The position numbers were made by a program, and so were the translations under genes. Positions 1 to 6,496 of a DNA stretch of 17,797 nt are shown piece by piece. The stretch lies in the NCBI GenBank assembly GCA_002383415.1, contig DFYU01000102.1, forward strand, positions 1-17,797, read 5' to 3'. Origin of the DNA: Geobacter sp. UBA4074 (GTDB lineage Bacteria > Desulfobacterota > Desulfuromonadia > Geobacterales > Pseudopelobacteraceae). Numbering within the stretch: the first letter of the stretch is position 1; every line of letters starts with the position of its first letter. The notes under the pieces are model-generated. The model was not told the origin of the DNA, made no database searches, and saw only the letters and a list, made by a program, of their open reading frames with translations.

Positions 1-2
1 TG

Positions 3-128
3 GTGGATTTTTACCAGTACATCAAGACGGTTGAGTATCTGATCTGCGTTGCGTTCTTCGTGGGTTTTCCGCTCTTTTTCAGGTACCTGCACCGCTCAGG
101 CGATGCCGCACGTCAGTCGAACCACTAG
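3..128 (+). CDS. Small single-helix membrane subunit, HmcD-like (5' end at or beyond window edge)
   Basis: The open frame reads into a stop at 126-128 and gives about 41 residues. It begins VDFYQYIKTVEYL, continues with one hydrophobic helix (about residues 13-27) and ends in a basic, hydrophilic tail. A GTG sits exactly at position 3, so the gene may be nearly complete, but any ribosome site lies outside the window and an earlier start cannot be excluded. Length and layout recall HmcD, the roughly 47-residue membrane subunit of the Desulfovibrio Hmc complex; the similarity is judged from memory of the family, not from an alignment. The neighbours fit, since cytochrome, ferredoxin and NrfD-type subunits follow on the same strand. 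It is probably a structural subunit of that inner-membrane redox complex. It could instead be the last residues of a larger membrane protein. Confidence 0.5.
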   Translation: MDFYQYIKTVEYLICVAFFVGFPLFFRYLHRSGDAARQSNH

Positions 129-203
129 ATCCGCCGTCACGGGTCTGCACACTAACCACGGCATCGGCAGTATGGTGCCGGACATTTCTTAAGGAGAGGG
201 ATT

Positions 204-734
204 ATGCATGCAGCACAGCGACTGATGATTATGGCACTTGCCGGGGTACTTAGCCTGCTGGCGGCCAGCGTCTGTTTCGGCGTCGGGATTCCTGACCAGA
301 TCACCATCAATTCGATCCAGAAGTATTATGGTCCGGTCAGTTTCAATCACGCCGCCCATATCAACACGCTGAAGGACTGCGGCCTCTGCCACCACCACAC
401 TACCGGCGCCCAGGTTGCCGACCCCAACTGCGCCCGCTGTCATAAAAACAGCGGTGCCCAGGCGGTGGTGAGCTGCAAGGGATGCCATCTGGCCGAACCA
501 TTTACCCCGGAGGCGCTCAAGCAGCAGCGTGACCAGCAACCGCCGATCTATCACCGTGACAAGCCCGGCCTGAAGGCGGCCTATCATATTGGTTGCATGG
601 GCTGTCACCAGAAGATGTCGGTCCCCACCGGCTGTCAGGATTGTCACTTGCGTAACGATAGCGGCGATTCGCTCTTCAAGGCAGGTAAATACGCACCCAA
701 GACGCCTGCCAAGCCTAAGCCGGCGCACCACTGA
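204..734 (+). CDS. Periplasmic pentaheme c-type cytochrome subunit of a Cbc/Hmc-like quinone oxidoreductase
   Basis: This 176-residue protein has an N-terminal signal sequence (about residues 1-26) and then five CXXCH heme c sites at residues 59-63, 76-80, 91-95, 131-135 and 144-148. Extra His residues (48, 52, 64, 65) could serve as distal ligands. The spacing resembles class III / c7-type cytochromes. The start at 204 is supported by AAGGAG at 191-196. The gene precedes a Tat-exported ferredoxin subunit and an NrfD-like subunit, so it probably carries electrons between the membrane complex and periplasmic cytochromes. Geobacter Cbc complexes such as CbcSTU have this cytochrome/ferredoxin/NrfD arrangement, but I cannot assign the exact paralogue. 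The C-terminal tail is rich in Lys, Pro and Ala and looks disordered. Confidence 0.88.
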   Translation: MHAAQRLMIMALAGVLSLLAASVCFGVGIPDQITINSIQKYYGPVSFNHAAHINTLKDCGLCHHHTTGAQVADPNCARCHKNSGAQAVVSCKGCHLAEPFTPEALKQQRDQQPPIYHRDKPGLKAAYHIGCMGCHQKMSVPTGCQDCHLRNDSGDSLFKAGKYAPKTPAKPKPAHH

Positions 735-765
735 TCCGATATCCACGGGAAGGAGAACGTGTACC

Positions 766-1674
766 ATGATTGAACGTCGAGATTTTCTGAAAGGGTGTCT
801 GGCCTGCGGTGTGACCGCTGCAACCGTGAGTGTTGCCGGTACCAACGCCATGGCGGCAGGTTCCTTTGAGGGCTACCCGGATGCGATGGGAGTGCTGGTG
901 GACCTGACTCGCTGCGTTGGCTGCCGTAGCTGCGAGGCGGCCTGTAATAAGGAGCAGAACCTGCCGGAGCCGGATCTGCCCTTTGATGATCTGTCGGTCT
1001 TTAAAGAAAAGCGTCGCACCACGGAAAAGGCCTATACGGTGGTCAATGAATATCAGGTGGCCGACAAGGAGACCCTGTTTCGCAAGATGCAGTGTAATCA
1101 CTGTAACGAGCCGGCCTGTCTGACCTCCTGCTTCGTCAACGCCTACACTAAGACCAAGGAAGGCGCAGTTATCTACAACTCGAAGGTCTGCGTCGGTTGC
1201 CGTAACTGCATGATCGCCTGCCCGTTCAATATTCCGGCCTATAGCTACTCCAGCCCCCTGAATCCATTGGTCAAGAAATGCATCTTCTGTTACGACACCC
1301 GCGTCAAGGACGGGAAACCACCGGCCTGCGTCGAGATCTGTCCGCAGCAGGTGATGACCTTCGGTCGTCGCGCTGATCTGATCAAACTGGGGCATGACCG
1401 GATTCAGGCTAACCCGGGCAAGTATGTTGACAAACTGTTCGGTGAGAAGGCCGTGGGCGGCACCAGCTGGATGTACTTAAGCAGTGTTGATTTTGACAAG
1501 GTGGGCTTTGACGGTCATATGCAAAACGAGCCGATTATTTCCAACGTCAAGGACTTCCTGGGATTCGTGCCGATGGTGCTCGCCATCTGGCCGGCCCTGT
1601 TTACCGGCGTACATCTGCTGGCCACCAAAAATAAAGACGGCCACCATGACCATCAGGAGGGAGATCACCAATGA
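766..1674 (+). CDS. Tat-exported 4x[4Fe-4S] ferredoxin subunit with C-terminal membrane anchor (HmcB/HybA/CbcT-like)
   Basis: This 302-residue electron-transfer subunit carries a twin-arginine signal near its start (RRDFLKG, residues 4-10). Four cysteine groups fit four [4Fe-4S] clusters: C50/53/56/60, C110/113/118/122, C142/145/148/152 and C172/175/188/192. A hydrophobic segment at about residues 264-286 would anchor the C-terminus in the membrane, as in HybA and HmcB. The frame stays open upstream to 589, but the start at 766 has GGAAGGAG at 748-755 and puts the Tat signal at the N-terminus, so I chose it. The last codons overlap the next gene by four bases (ATGA), indicating coupled translation with the NrfD-like partner. 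It should pass electrons between the quinone subunit and the pentaheme cytochrome. A tatA gene lies about 4 kb away on the opposite strand. Confidence 0.92.
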   Translation: MIERRDFLKGCLACGVTAATVSVAGTNAMAAGSFEGYPDAMGVLVDLTRCVGCRSCEAACNKEQNLPEPDLPFDDLSVFKEKRRTTEKAYTVVNEYQVADKETLFRKMQCNHCNEPACLTSCFVNAYTKTKEGAVIYNSKVCVGCRNCMIACPFNIPAYSYSSPLNPLVKKCIFCYDTRVKDGKPPACVEICPQQVMTFGRRADLIKLGHDRIQANPGKYVDKLFGEKAVGGTSWMYLSSVDFDKVGFDGHMQNEPIISNVKDFLGFVPMVLAIWPALFTGVHLLATKNKDGHHDHQEGDHQ

Positions 1675-3014
1675 AACAGTTTCTGGCACGCAATCCCAAT
1701 ACGCAGATCATCGACAGTCTGCGCAAGGATAACGACAAGGGCCGCCCCTGGACCCTCATGGAGAAAATTTTTCTAGGACTGACGCCGCAGCAGTATCTGG
1801 CGCAGGCCATGAGTAATCGGCTGAACTGGATCTTTGCCGCCATTTTGCTGGCCGGTATTCCGTTTGTGCTGGCGCGCTTCGTGTTCGGTCTGCACTGGGC
1901 CGTGGGCGACCCCTACGACAATGCCTGGGGCCTGTTTCTCGGTTTTGGCCTGTTCGGGATGGTGCCACTTTCATCATCCGGTTTTCAGTTGGGGTCTGCG
2001 GTTGAGGTGTTTGGACGCCACGATTTTGAACCGATCGAACGGTTGGGCATCCTGAACGGTATTCTGGGCTATTTCTTTGCGGTTATCTTTCTGATGTGCG
2101 ATCTGGGTCAGCCCTGGCGTCTGATCTACCCGATGTTCGTGTCCTGGGGGCCGCAAGCAGTGCTGTTTCTGGTGGCCTGGCACGTTGCCACCTATCTGTC
2201 GGTACAGGCTGCCGAAACTTCAACCGCATTTTTTGAGTGGATGGGCTGGCCGGCCGGCAGAACCTTTATCAAGAAGATGGCCTTAGGCCTTGCAGTGGCC
2301 GGTATCATCCTCTCCACCCTGCACCAGGGTGCGTTGGGTGCACTTTCCACCTACGCGCCGGGCAAGATCCATCCGCTCTGGTATTCATCGTCGTTTCAAT
2401 GGCTCTACTTCTTTGTTTCATCGCTGCCGGGCGGCCTGTGTATGGTGATCGTGGTCAGCACCATCGCCGTCAAGACCATGCAGTGGCGTTGTGACGACAC
2501 CTTTAAGAACAGCTTGACCAAGCTGCAGATCGCCCTGGCCAAGGGCGCTTCCATGGGGTTGATCACCTATCTGGTTATTCGCCTGATCGGCATCGCCCAT
2601 GACAACAAGTGGGCCTATCTGGCAACCGGCTGGGGAGCCTGGTGGCTGTTCGAAATCGGCTTTGGCGTGATCCTTTCACTGGTGCTGCTGACCTCAGGCA
2701 TCAGAAATAACAGTGTCACGCTGGTCAGGTTGGGGGCCTGGACAACCATTATCGGTGTCGTCTTGCACCGCTTGAATGTCTATATGATCACCTTCAACTG
2801 GCAGAACGGTCATGTGCACGTACCGCCGTTTCGCGAGATCATGATTGCGGTGACTATCTATACGATCTACATCATTACCTACCGCGCCATCCTGTATCGC
2901 TGGCCGATCCTGTTCAAATGGAAGACCCGGTACAGCGAGTATGCGGTGCTTGAGCCGCAACCTGCTGCCGTCGCCAGTGCAGCACAGGCAGAGGCTTGCC
3001 CCAGCGGCAAATAG
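1671..3014 (+). CDS. NrfD/HybB-like integral membrane quinone-site subunit (HmcC/CbcU-like)
   Basis: This 447-residue polytopic protein has about ten hydrophobic helices and belongs to the NrfD/PsrC/HybB family, which holds the menaquinone site of many respiratory complexes. The stretch LHQGALGALSTYAPGKIHPL followed by WYS resembles the LHQ...LHPLWYS signature of HybB-type proteins. Its ATG overlaps the stop of the ferredoxin gene and is preceded by AGGAGGGAG (1656-1664). Family members usually have 320-420 residues, so it is slightly long, with a cytoplasmic N-terminal lead of about 50 residues and an Ala-rich tail. With the ferredoxin and cytochrome subunits it would form a menaquinol-oxidising or -reducing complex. 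The direction of electron flow cannot be read from the sequence. Confidence 0.92.
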   Translation: MKQFLARNPNTQIIDSLRKDNDKGRPWTLMEKIFLGLTPQQYLAQAMSNRLNWIFAAILLAGIPFVLARFVFGLHWAVGDPYDNAWGLFLGFGLFGMVPLSSSGFQLGSAVEVFGRHDFEPIERLGILNGILGYFFAVIFLMCDLGQPWRLIYPMFVSWGPQAVLFLVAWHVATYLSVQAAETSTAFFEWMGWPAGRTFIKKMALGLAVAGIILSTLHQGALGALSTYAPGKIHPLWYSSSFQWLYFFVSSLPGGLCMVIVVSTIAVKTMQWRCDDTFKNSLTKLQIALAKGASMGLITYLVIRLIGIAHDNKWAYLATGWGAWWLFEIGFGVILSLVLLTSGIRNNSVTLVRLGAWTTIIGVVLHRLNVYMITFNWQNGHVHVPPFREIMIAVTIYTIYIITYRAILYRWPILFKWKTRYSEYAVLEPQPAAVASAAQAEACPSGK

Positions 3015-3032
3015 TCTGAAGCTACTACCGGT

Positions 3033-3055
3033 GCCCCTGTCCTGGAGACAGGGGC
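3033..3055 (+). other. Intergenic stem-loop between the nrfD-like and dodecaheme genes
   Basis: A perfect 9-bp stem (GCCCCTGTC at 3033-3041 and GACAGGGGC at 3047-3055) encloses a five-base loop in the 61-base gap between two co-directional genes. No T-run follows, so it is not a standard intrinsic terminator. It could be an RNA processing or stabilising hairpin that sets different levels of the complex subunits and the downstream cytochrome, or a leaky attenuator. The function is inferred. Confidence 0.6.
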
Positions 3056-3075
3056 ATCATGTTCGGGAGATTGTC

Positions 3076-4089
3076 ATGAAGCGCACCCTTATGTTCGCAC
3101 TGGCAGGTTTGTTGGGACTGGCAGCCGGCCATGCCGATGCTCTACAGCTGAAAGACATCAGCTATGATACGAAAGATGCCGGCAAGGTGGTCTTCAGCCA
3201 CACGAAGCACCTGGCCAAAAAGAACCAGCGTGGTACGCCGGCCTTCAGTTGTGCCAGTTGCCACACCGGCGGCAAGAGCAAGAAGCGCTATACCATGGAG
3301 GATATGTACAAGGGACAGTCCTGTGGTGCCTGTCACAACGGCAGGCAGGCCTTTGATGCCCATGAGTGCAGTAAATGTCATCAAGTGAAGGATGTGGTCT
3401 ACCAGGTAAAGGAAACCGGCCCGACACCGTTCAGCCACAGCGCTCACCTGAAAAAGCTGCAGGATTGCTCGGTCTGCCACACCAAGCTGTACAAGACCGG
3501 CAAGAATCCGACGGTGACCATGGCGGAGATGGAAAAAGGTAAGTCCTGCGGTTTCTGTCACAACGGCAAGCAGGCCTTTAAGGTTGATCAGTGCAGCCGA
3601 TGCCACAAGAGCCCGGAAGTAAGGTATGCAACACCGCCGGTGACTCAGGCCACCTTCAGCCATGCCTTCCATACTCAGGTCTACAGTTGTCAGGATTGCC
3701 ACCCGGCGACGGTGAAACCGGACAAGAAGCAGAACAAGCGGGTCACCATGGCGGAGATGGAAAAAGGTAAGTCCTGCGGTGTCTGTCATGACGGCAAGAG
3801 CGCTTTCTCGGTGAAGGGTGACTGCGCCAAGTGTCACACCGGTTTCAAACTGCCGGCTAGCAAGTCCTACACCAATACAAAGGGAACCGTGATTGGCCAC
3901 TTCAGCCACGAGTTTCACACGGCGGTCTATCAGTGCAATGACTGCCACACCAAAATATACCCTTATGGCAACGCCAAACCTGCCACCATGCAACAGATGG
4001 AGAGCGGCGCCTCGTGCGGCGCCTGCCATGATGGCAAGAGTGCCTTTTCGGTCAAGGGCGACTGCCTGAAGTGTCACAAGCGTTCATGA
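3076..4089 (+). CDS. Dodecaheme c-type cytochrome built of four triheme c7-like domains (GSU1996/OmcQ-type)
   Basis: This is a 337-residue exported protein with a signal peptide (about 1-22) and twelve CXXCH motifs, at residues 59, 83, 98, 131, 158, 173, 205, 234, 250, 287, 314 and 330. They fall into four groups of three, each beginning with a F-S-H...H segment (His ligands) and a first heme, so the protein reads as four fused cytochrome c7 units. Geobacter dodecaheme cytochromes such as GSU1996 have this build and form an elongated periplasmic heme wire. I start it at 3076 (GGGAGA at 3065-3070) because this gives a clean signal peptide; the frame is open further upstream inside the nrfD-like gene. 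It is the last gene before a strong terminator and probably accepts electrons from the upstream complex. Assignment to one named paralogue is uncertain. Confidence 0.92.
   Translation: MKRTLMFALAGLLGLAAGHADALQLKDISYDTKDAGKVVFSHTKHLAKKNQRGTPAFSCASCHTGGKSKKRYTMEDMYKGQSCGACHNGRQAFDAHECSKCHQVKDVVYQVKETGPTPFSHSAHLKKLQDCSVCHTKLYKTGKNPTVTMAEMEKGKSCGFCHNGKQAFKVDQCSRCHKSPEVRYATPPVTQATFSHAFHTQVYSCQDCHPATVKPDKKQNKRVTMAEMEKGKSCGVCHDGKSAFSVKGDCAKCHTGFKLPASKSYTNTKGTVIGHFSHEFHTAVYQCNDCHTKIYPYGNAKPATMQQMESGASCGACHDGKSAFSVKGDCLKCHKRS
3517..3780 (+). repeat. Exact 36-base direct repeat inside the dodecaheme cytochrome gene
   Basis: Bases 3517-3552 and 3745-3780 are identical and lie in the same frame 228 bases (76 codons) apart. 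They encode the segment TMAEMEKGKSCG that leads into the second heme site of c7 units two and three. The flanking bases differ on both sides. Identity at every codon, including synonymous positions, points to recent duplication or gene conversion between these units; the other two units carry only similar protein sequence. Confidence 0.85.
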
Positions 4090-4105
4090 TGTGTGATCTG
4101 TGATG

Positions 4106-4145
4106 GCCGGTGCGGTGGGGTCGCACCTCCGCACCGGCATTTTTT
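4106..4145 (+). terminator. Rho-independent terminator after the cytochrome complex operon
   Basis: A perfect 10-bp GC-rich stem (GCCGGTGCGG at 4106-4115 and CCGCACCGGC at 4129-4138) with a 13-base loop is followed by A and six T residues at 4140-4145. It lies 16 bases after the dodecaheme stop codon and only 36 bases before the next start codon. Confidence 0.92.
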
Positions 4146-4181
4146 GCAGACAGATCCCAACGGCTGATCAGGAGGTTTCTC

Positions 4182-5027
4182 ATGTTCCAGAGTGTCGCCA
4201 TCCGCTCAATCATCCCGGTCGGTCTCGCGGTAACCGGTTTTGTGGGGATCTGCTGCCTCAGTCTTTACGGCATCATGAAACGGGACATGATCAACGATGC
4301 TGCCCAACATGGCCGCAATATCGCCAACACGGTGGTGCTCTCTACCCGCTATGCCATGCTGCACAACGATCGTCAGCACCTGGGCAACATCATCGCCAAC
4401 ATCGGTCAGCACCAGGGTGTTGAGCACCTGCGAGTCTTTAATCACGACGGTTTTGTCACGTTTTCTCGAAATCAGTCCGAGATTGGTCATCAAGTTAACA
4501 AACAGGTGGAAGGCTGTAGCGGCTGCCACAGCAACTCCAAGCCTGCCGAGCAGTTGGCTGCCGCCAAACAGACCCGTCGCTTTACCAACGAACGGGGGGT
4601 GCAGGTGTTGGCTATGTCGCAGCCGATCTATAACGAACCGACCTGTACCACCGGTTGCCATTATCACCCCGCCAGCAAAAAAGTGCTCGGCATGCTCGAT
4701 ATCGGGCTTGACCAGGGACCGCTGCAAAATTCGCTCGCCTTGATGCGCTACCGTATGATAGTTTTCACCCTCATGACGTTGGTTCTCACCGTAGGCGGCG
4801 CCGCTGCCCTGTTGAACCGATCGTTCTTTATCCCCCTGAAAAAGTTGATTGCCGTAACCAGTACACACGAAGCGAGTGAAGCGGTAAAACAGTTGGAATC
4901 CGGGTATGGTGAGCTTTCACTGCTGGCCCGCAACTACCACAGCCTGCTCTCGCGCCTGCACGACACCCGCGACGCCTTGGCCCGCTGCCGTAGCTGCAAT
5001 AAGGAAAAGGGTGGTGGTGAGTCGTAG
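4182..5027 (+). CDS. Orphan membrane sensor with periplasmic heme c-type sensing domain and no output domain
   Basis: This 281-residue protein has two membrane helices (about 8-30 and 191-211) around a periplasmic domain of about 160 residues. That domain contains CSGCH at 112-116 and a second, widened motif CTTGCH (CX3CH) at 155-160 followed by YH. Domain layout and motif positions match the N-terminal sensor of the histidine kinase at 8704-10347 in this window. After helix two there is a short helical, HAMP-like stretch and a tail ending in CRSC, but no kinase, cyclase or chemotaxis domain. The start at 4182 has AGGAGG at 4170-4175. It may pass a heme redox or ligand signal to a partner, or be a degenerate or accessory sensor. 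The partner is unknown; the next gene encodes an unknown membrane protein. Confidence 0.8.
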   Translation: MFQSVAIRSIIPVGLAVTGFVGICCLSLYGIMKRDMINDAAQHGRNIANTVVLSTRYAMLHNDRQHLGNIIANIGQHQGVEHLRVFNHDGFVTFSRNQSEIGHQVNKQVEGCSGCHSNSKPAEQLAAAKQTRRFTNERGVQVLAMSQPIYNEPTCTTGCHYHPASKKVLGMLDIGLDQGPLQNSLALMRYRMIVFTLMTLVLTVGGAAALLNRSFFIPLKKLIAVTSTHEASEAVKQLESGYGELSLLARNYHSLLSRLHDTRDALARCRSCNKEKGGGES

Positions 5028-5078
5028 ACCGGATGCGTGGTGTCTGGTTGTGCAACTATTCAAAAGGTCCAGGCCCTC

Positions 5079-5591
5079 ATGACCACCTCCGACACCGGCA
5101 AACAGCAGACGCCGGAAGAACAACGCAGCGCCCTGCAGGCGTCGATACGTCGCTGGCGTACCCGTTCGCACCAGGGGTTGTGGGCAATAGCCGCCTTTGC
5201 CGGTGTCAGTATACCGGCTATGCTCAGCGATCGTATCTTCCCACCCCTGACCCCTGAGATCAAAAGAATGCTGGGCACACCGCCTTCCAGCAACATGATC
5301 AGCGCCTTGCTGGTGGTGTATGCCTTTTCAGCCATTCTGCTGGTGCTGGGCAGGATCACCAATGGCTCTCCCAAGATGGTTTCCTTCAGCCATATCGGTT
5401 ATCTGATCTGTTTTTACGCCTTCTACTACTTCTCGGGAGTGTTGCCGGAAAACTTCTGGGCCGTGCTGGCCACCGGCATGACGATCCTGAGCCTGGAGAG
5501 CTACCACATCTGGTCGCTCAGCATGGCCCGGATCAGGGAGGAAGAGGAAGCGTTAACGATCCTGGAGCGCAGGATCGGATTCAACGGCTAG
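5079..5591 (+). CDS. Hypothetical four-helix membrane protein
   Basis: I do not recognise this 170-residue protein. It has a polar, basic N-terminal stretch of about 30 residues, then four hydrophobic segments (about residues 32-52, 74-95, 103-125 and 129-150), and a Glu/Arg-rich C-terminal helix. The start is uncertain. ATG at 5079 has AAAAGG about 13 bases upstream, while in-frame GTG codons at 5037 and 5040 would add about 14 residues and follow the heme-sensor stop more closely. The gene lies 51 bases after the sensor gene and is probably co-transcribed with it. Its last codons are part of an inverted repeat shared with the convergent tatA gene. No cofactor or catalytic motif is visible. 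Confidence 0.7.
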   Translation: MTTSDTGKQQTPEEQRSALQASIRRWRTRSHQGLWAIAAFAGVSIPAMLSDRIFPPLTPEIKRMLGTPPSSNMISALLVVYAFSAILLVLGRITNGSPKMVSFSHIGYLICFYAFYYFSGVLPENFWAVLATGMTILSLESYHIWSLSMARIREEEEALTILERRIGFNG

Positions 5592-5622
5592 TGCTGTTCA
5601 ATCGGCCTTAGCCGTTCTTTTT
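5583..5622 (+). terminator. Inverted-repeat terminator shared by convergent genes
   Basis: AACGGCTA at 5583-5590 and TAGCCGTT at 5609-5616 form a perfect 8-bp stem with an 18-base loop, followed by C and five T residues on the + strand. The left arm contains the end and stop codon of the + strand membrane protein gene. The right arm contains the end and stop codon of tatA on the other strand. The T-run suggests termination of + strand transcripts; on the - strand the hairpin has no T-run. Confidence 0.7.
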
Positions 5623-5781
5623 CTGCGGTATCTCCAGTTCATCTTTGCCTGTTGAGGCCTGTCTGAAATTCTTGATGCTCTTGCCCAGCGCACCGCCAAG
5701 CTCCGGCAGACGATTCCCGCCAAACAGCACCACCACAATCACCAGAATAATCACCATTTCAGGCATACCGAATCCGAACAT
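5608..5781 (-). CDS. tatA: Sec-independent protein translocase subunit TatA
   Basis: This 57-residue protein begins MFGFGMPEMVIILVIVVVLF and has the short N-terminal membrane helix, the conserved FG...LPELG hinge and the amphipathic helix (GxALGKSIKNFR) of TatA/TatE. It ends in a short polar tail; many TatA proteins have 60-90 residues, so it is on the small side. AGGAGA lies just upstream of the ATG (5788-5793). TatA forms the pore-like part of the twin-arginine pathway that exports folded, cofactor-loaded proteins. It is the last gene of a four-gene - strand operon. No tatB or tatC is in the window, so it may be an additional TatA copy. The Tat-dependent ferredoxin encoded at 766-1674 is an obvious nearby client. 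Confidence 0.93.
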   Translation of the reverse strand: MFGFGMPEMVIILVIVVVLFGGNRLPELGGALGKSIKNFRQASTGKDELEIPQKKNG

Positions 5782-5799
5782 CTGATCTCTCCTCTGATT

Positions 5800-6195
5800 T
5801 CAGCTTTTTACTGATAGCTGGCAGTGCAGGCAACGGCGCAGGTACATCAGCGACATGCCGTGCATATGAAAGTAGTTGCCGCAGCGTGGGCAGCGGGCCA
5901 GGGCCGAGTAGAGCGCTGTGATAAAAAGTATAACCACCCAGATCGAGAAGGTGATGGCCATGCCGCGAAAGCTGGGAAAGAACCTGTTGGAAAGCCACAT
6001 CAGCGGCATGTAGGCAATGATGGTCGCAAAGAAAAGCTTGCGACGCCAGCGGATCACGGCCATCCCCCTTTGAAAGGCGACCGGATCCAGTTGCGTCAGT
6101 GTGCCATCTTCGACAGGTGCCGTTACCGGCTCAGTGGTGATGGTATCAAAAGCGGGGCGAGCAGTGTGCTCGCCCCGTTCTTCGTGACTAGTCAC
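5800..6195 (-). CDS. Small membrane protein with C-terminal zinc ribbon
   Basis: The longest reading gives 131 residues from a GTG at 6195 that overlaps the end of the upstream gene. A polar N-terminal region of about 50 residues is followed by two membrane helices (about 54-70 and 77-97). A C-terminal CPRCG...CLHC arrangement (residues 102-124) looks like a zinc ribbon or rubredoxin-like knuckle on the cytoplasmic side. The start is doubtful. The GTG has no clear ribosome site, and a strong hairpin (6153-6177) lies in the first codons. An internal ATG at 6063 would leave both helices and the zinc ribbon intact, although its purine-rich leader is too close to be ideal. The stop lies 18 bases before tatA, so the two are likely co-transcribed. 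Function unknown. Confidence 0.65.
   Translation of the reverse strand: MTSHEERGEHTARPAFDTITTEPVTAPVEDGTLTQLDPVAFQRGMAVIRWRRKLFFATIIAYMPLMWLSNRFFPSFRGMAITFSIWVVILFITALYSALARCPRCGNYFHMHGMSLMYLRRCLHCQLSVKS
6153..6177 (-). terminator. Strong hairpin, possible terminator or attenuator inside the small-protein/tatA operon
   Basis: CGGGGCGAGCA at 6153-6163 and TGCTCGCCCCG at 6167-6177 form a perfect 11-bp stem with a three-base loop, 11 bases beyond the stop of the 6188-6451 gene. On the - strand it is followed by CTTTT, a short T-run. It resembles an intrinsic terminator but falls inside the longest reading of the next gene, so it may act as a partial terminator or attenuator between the two paralogous small proteins and the zinc-ribbon/tatA pair. 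Confidence 0.6.
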
Positions 6196-6451
6196 GTACG
6201 TTTGCCCGAACCGCTTGCTGCTGCCGGCTCTGTTCGGCAGTCTTCTTGATCATCGTGTACAGGCTTACGATGGCCGGAATGGTCTGTACCACCACCACCA
6301 GGGCCAGGAAACCGGCAAAGGCCAGCACCAGGATGCCGCTATTATAGGTCAGGCTGGTATCCACCTCGTTGGCGGCGGCAGAGGCGAAGGCGGTGGATAT
6401 ACTTGCAATCGTCAGGCTCAGGGCGGTCAGGATGGTGCGTACGGATTTCAT
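6188..6451 (-). CDS. Small exported single-helix membrane protein, paralogue of its upstream neighbour
   Basis: This 87-residue protein has a likely cleavable signal peptide (about 1-24, ending AFA), a short polar stretch, one hydrophobic helix (about 39-62) and a basic C-terminal tail. The segment LALVVVVQTIPAIVSLYTMIKK lines up with LVLMVQAVPALVMLYSMIKA in the product of the preceding gene, so the two are tandem paralogues. An AAAAGGAGA ribosome site precedes the ATG. The mature protein would sit in the inner membrane with its basic tail probably in the cytoplasm. I do not recognise the family. The shared VQxxPA...LYxMIK core is a useful search motif. Confidence 0.75.
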   Translation of the reverse strand: MKSVRTILTALSLTIASISTAFASAAANEVDTSLTYNSGILVLAFAGFLALVVVVQTIPAIVSLYTMIKKTAEQSRQQQAVRANVRD

Positions 6452-6496
6452 GGTGCAAATCTCCTTTTCAGATGGTGTGTAAGACGGCGTTAGCAG

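Noticed and set aside
589..765. Upstream extension of the ferredoxin gene
   Set aside because: It overlaps the pentaheme cytochrome gene in another frame and would bury the twin-arginine signal; ATG 766 has a strong ribosome site.
2941..3075. Upstream extension of the dodecaheme cytochrome gene into the nrfD-like gene
   Set aside because: It would place the signal peptide internally and span the intergenic stem-loop; ATG 3076 is the natural start.
4984..5010. CRSC near the C-terminus of the orphan sensor as another heme site
   Set aside because: The residue after the second Cys is Asn and not His, and this end should be cytoplasmic.
5037..5078. GTG start giving a VSGCA sequence that looks slightly like a lipobox
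   Set aside because: There is no positively charged or hydrophobic signal segment before the Cys, so a lipoprotein reading is not supported.
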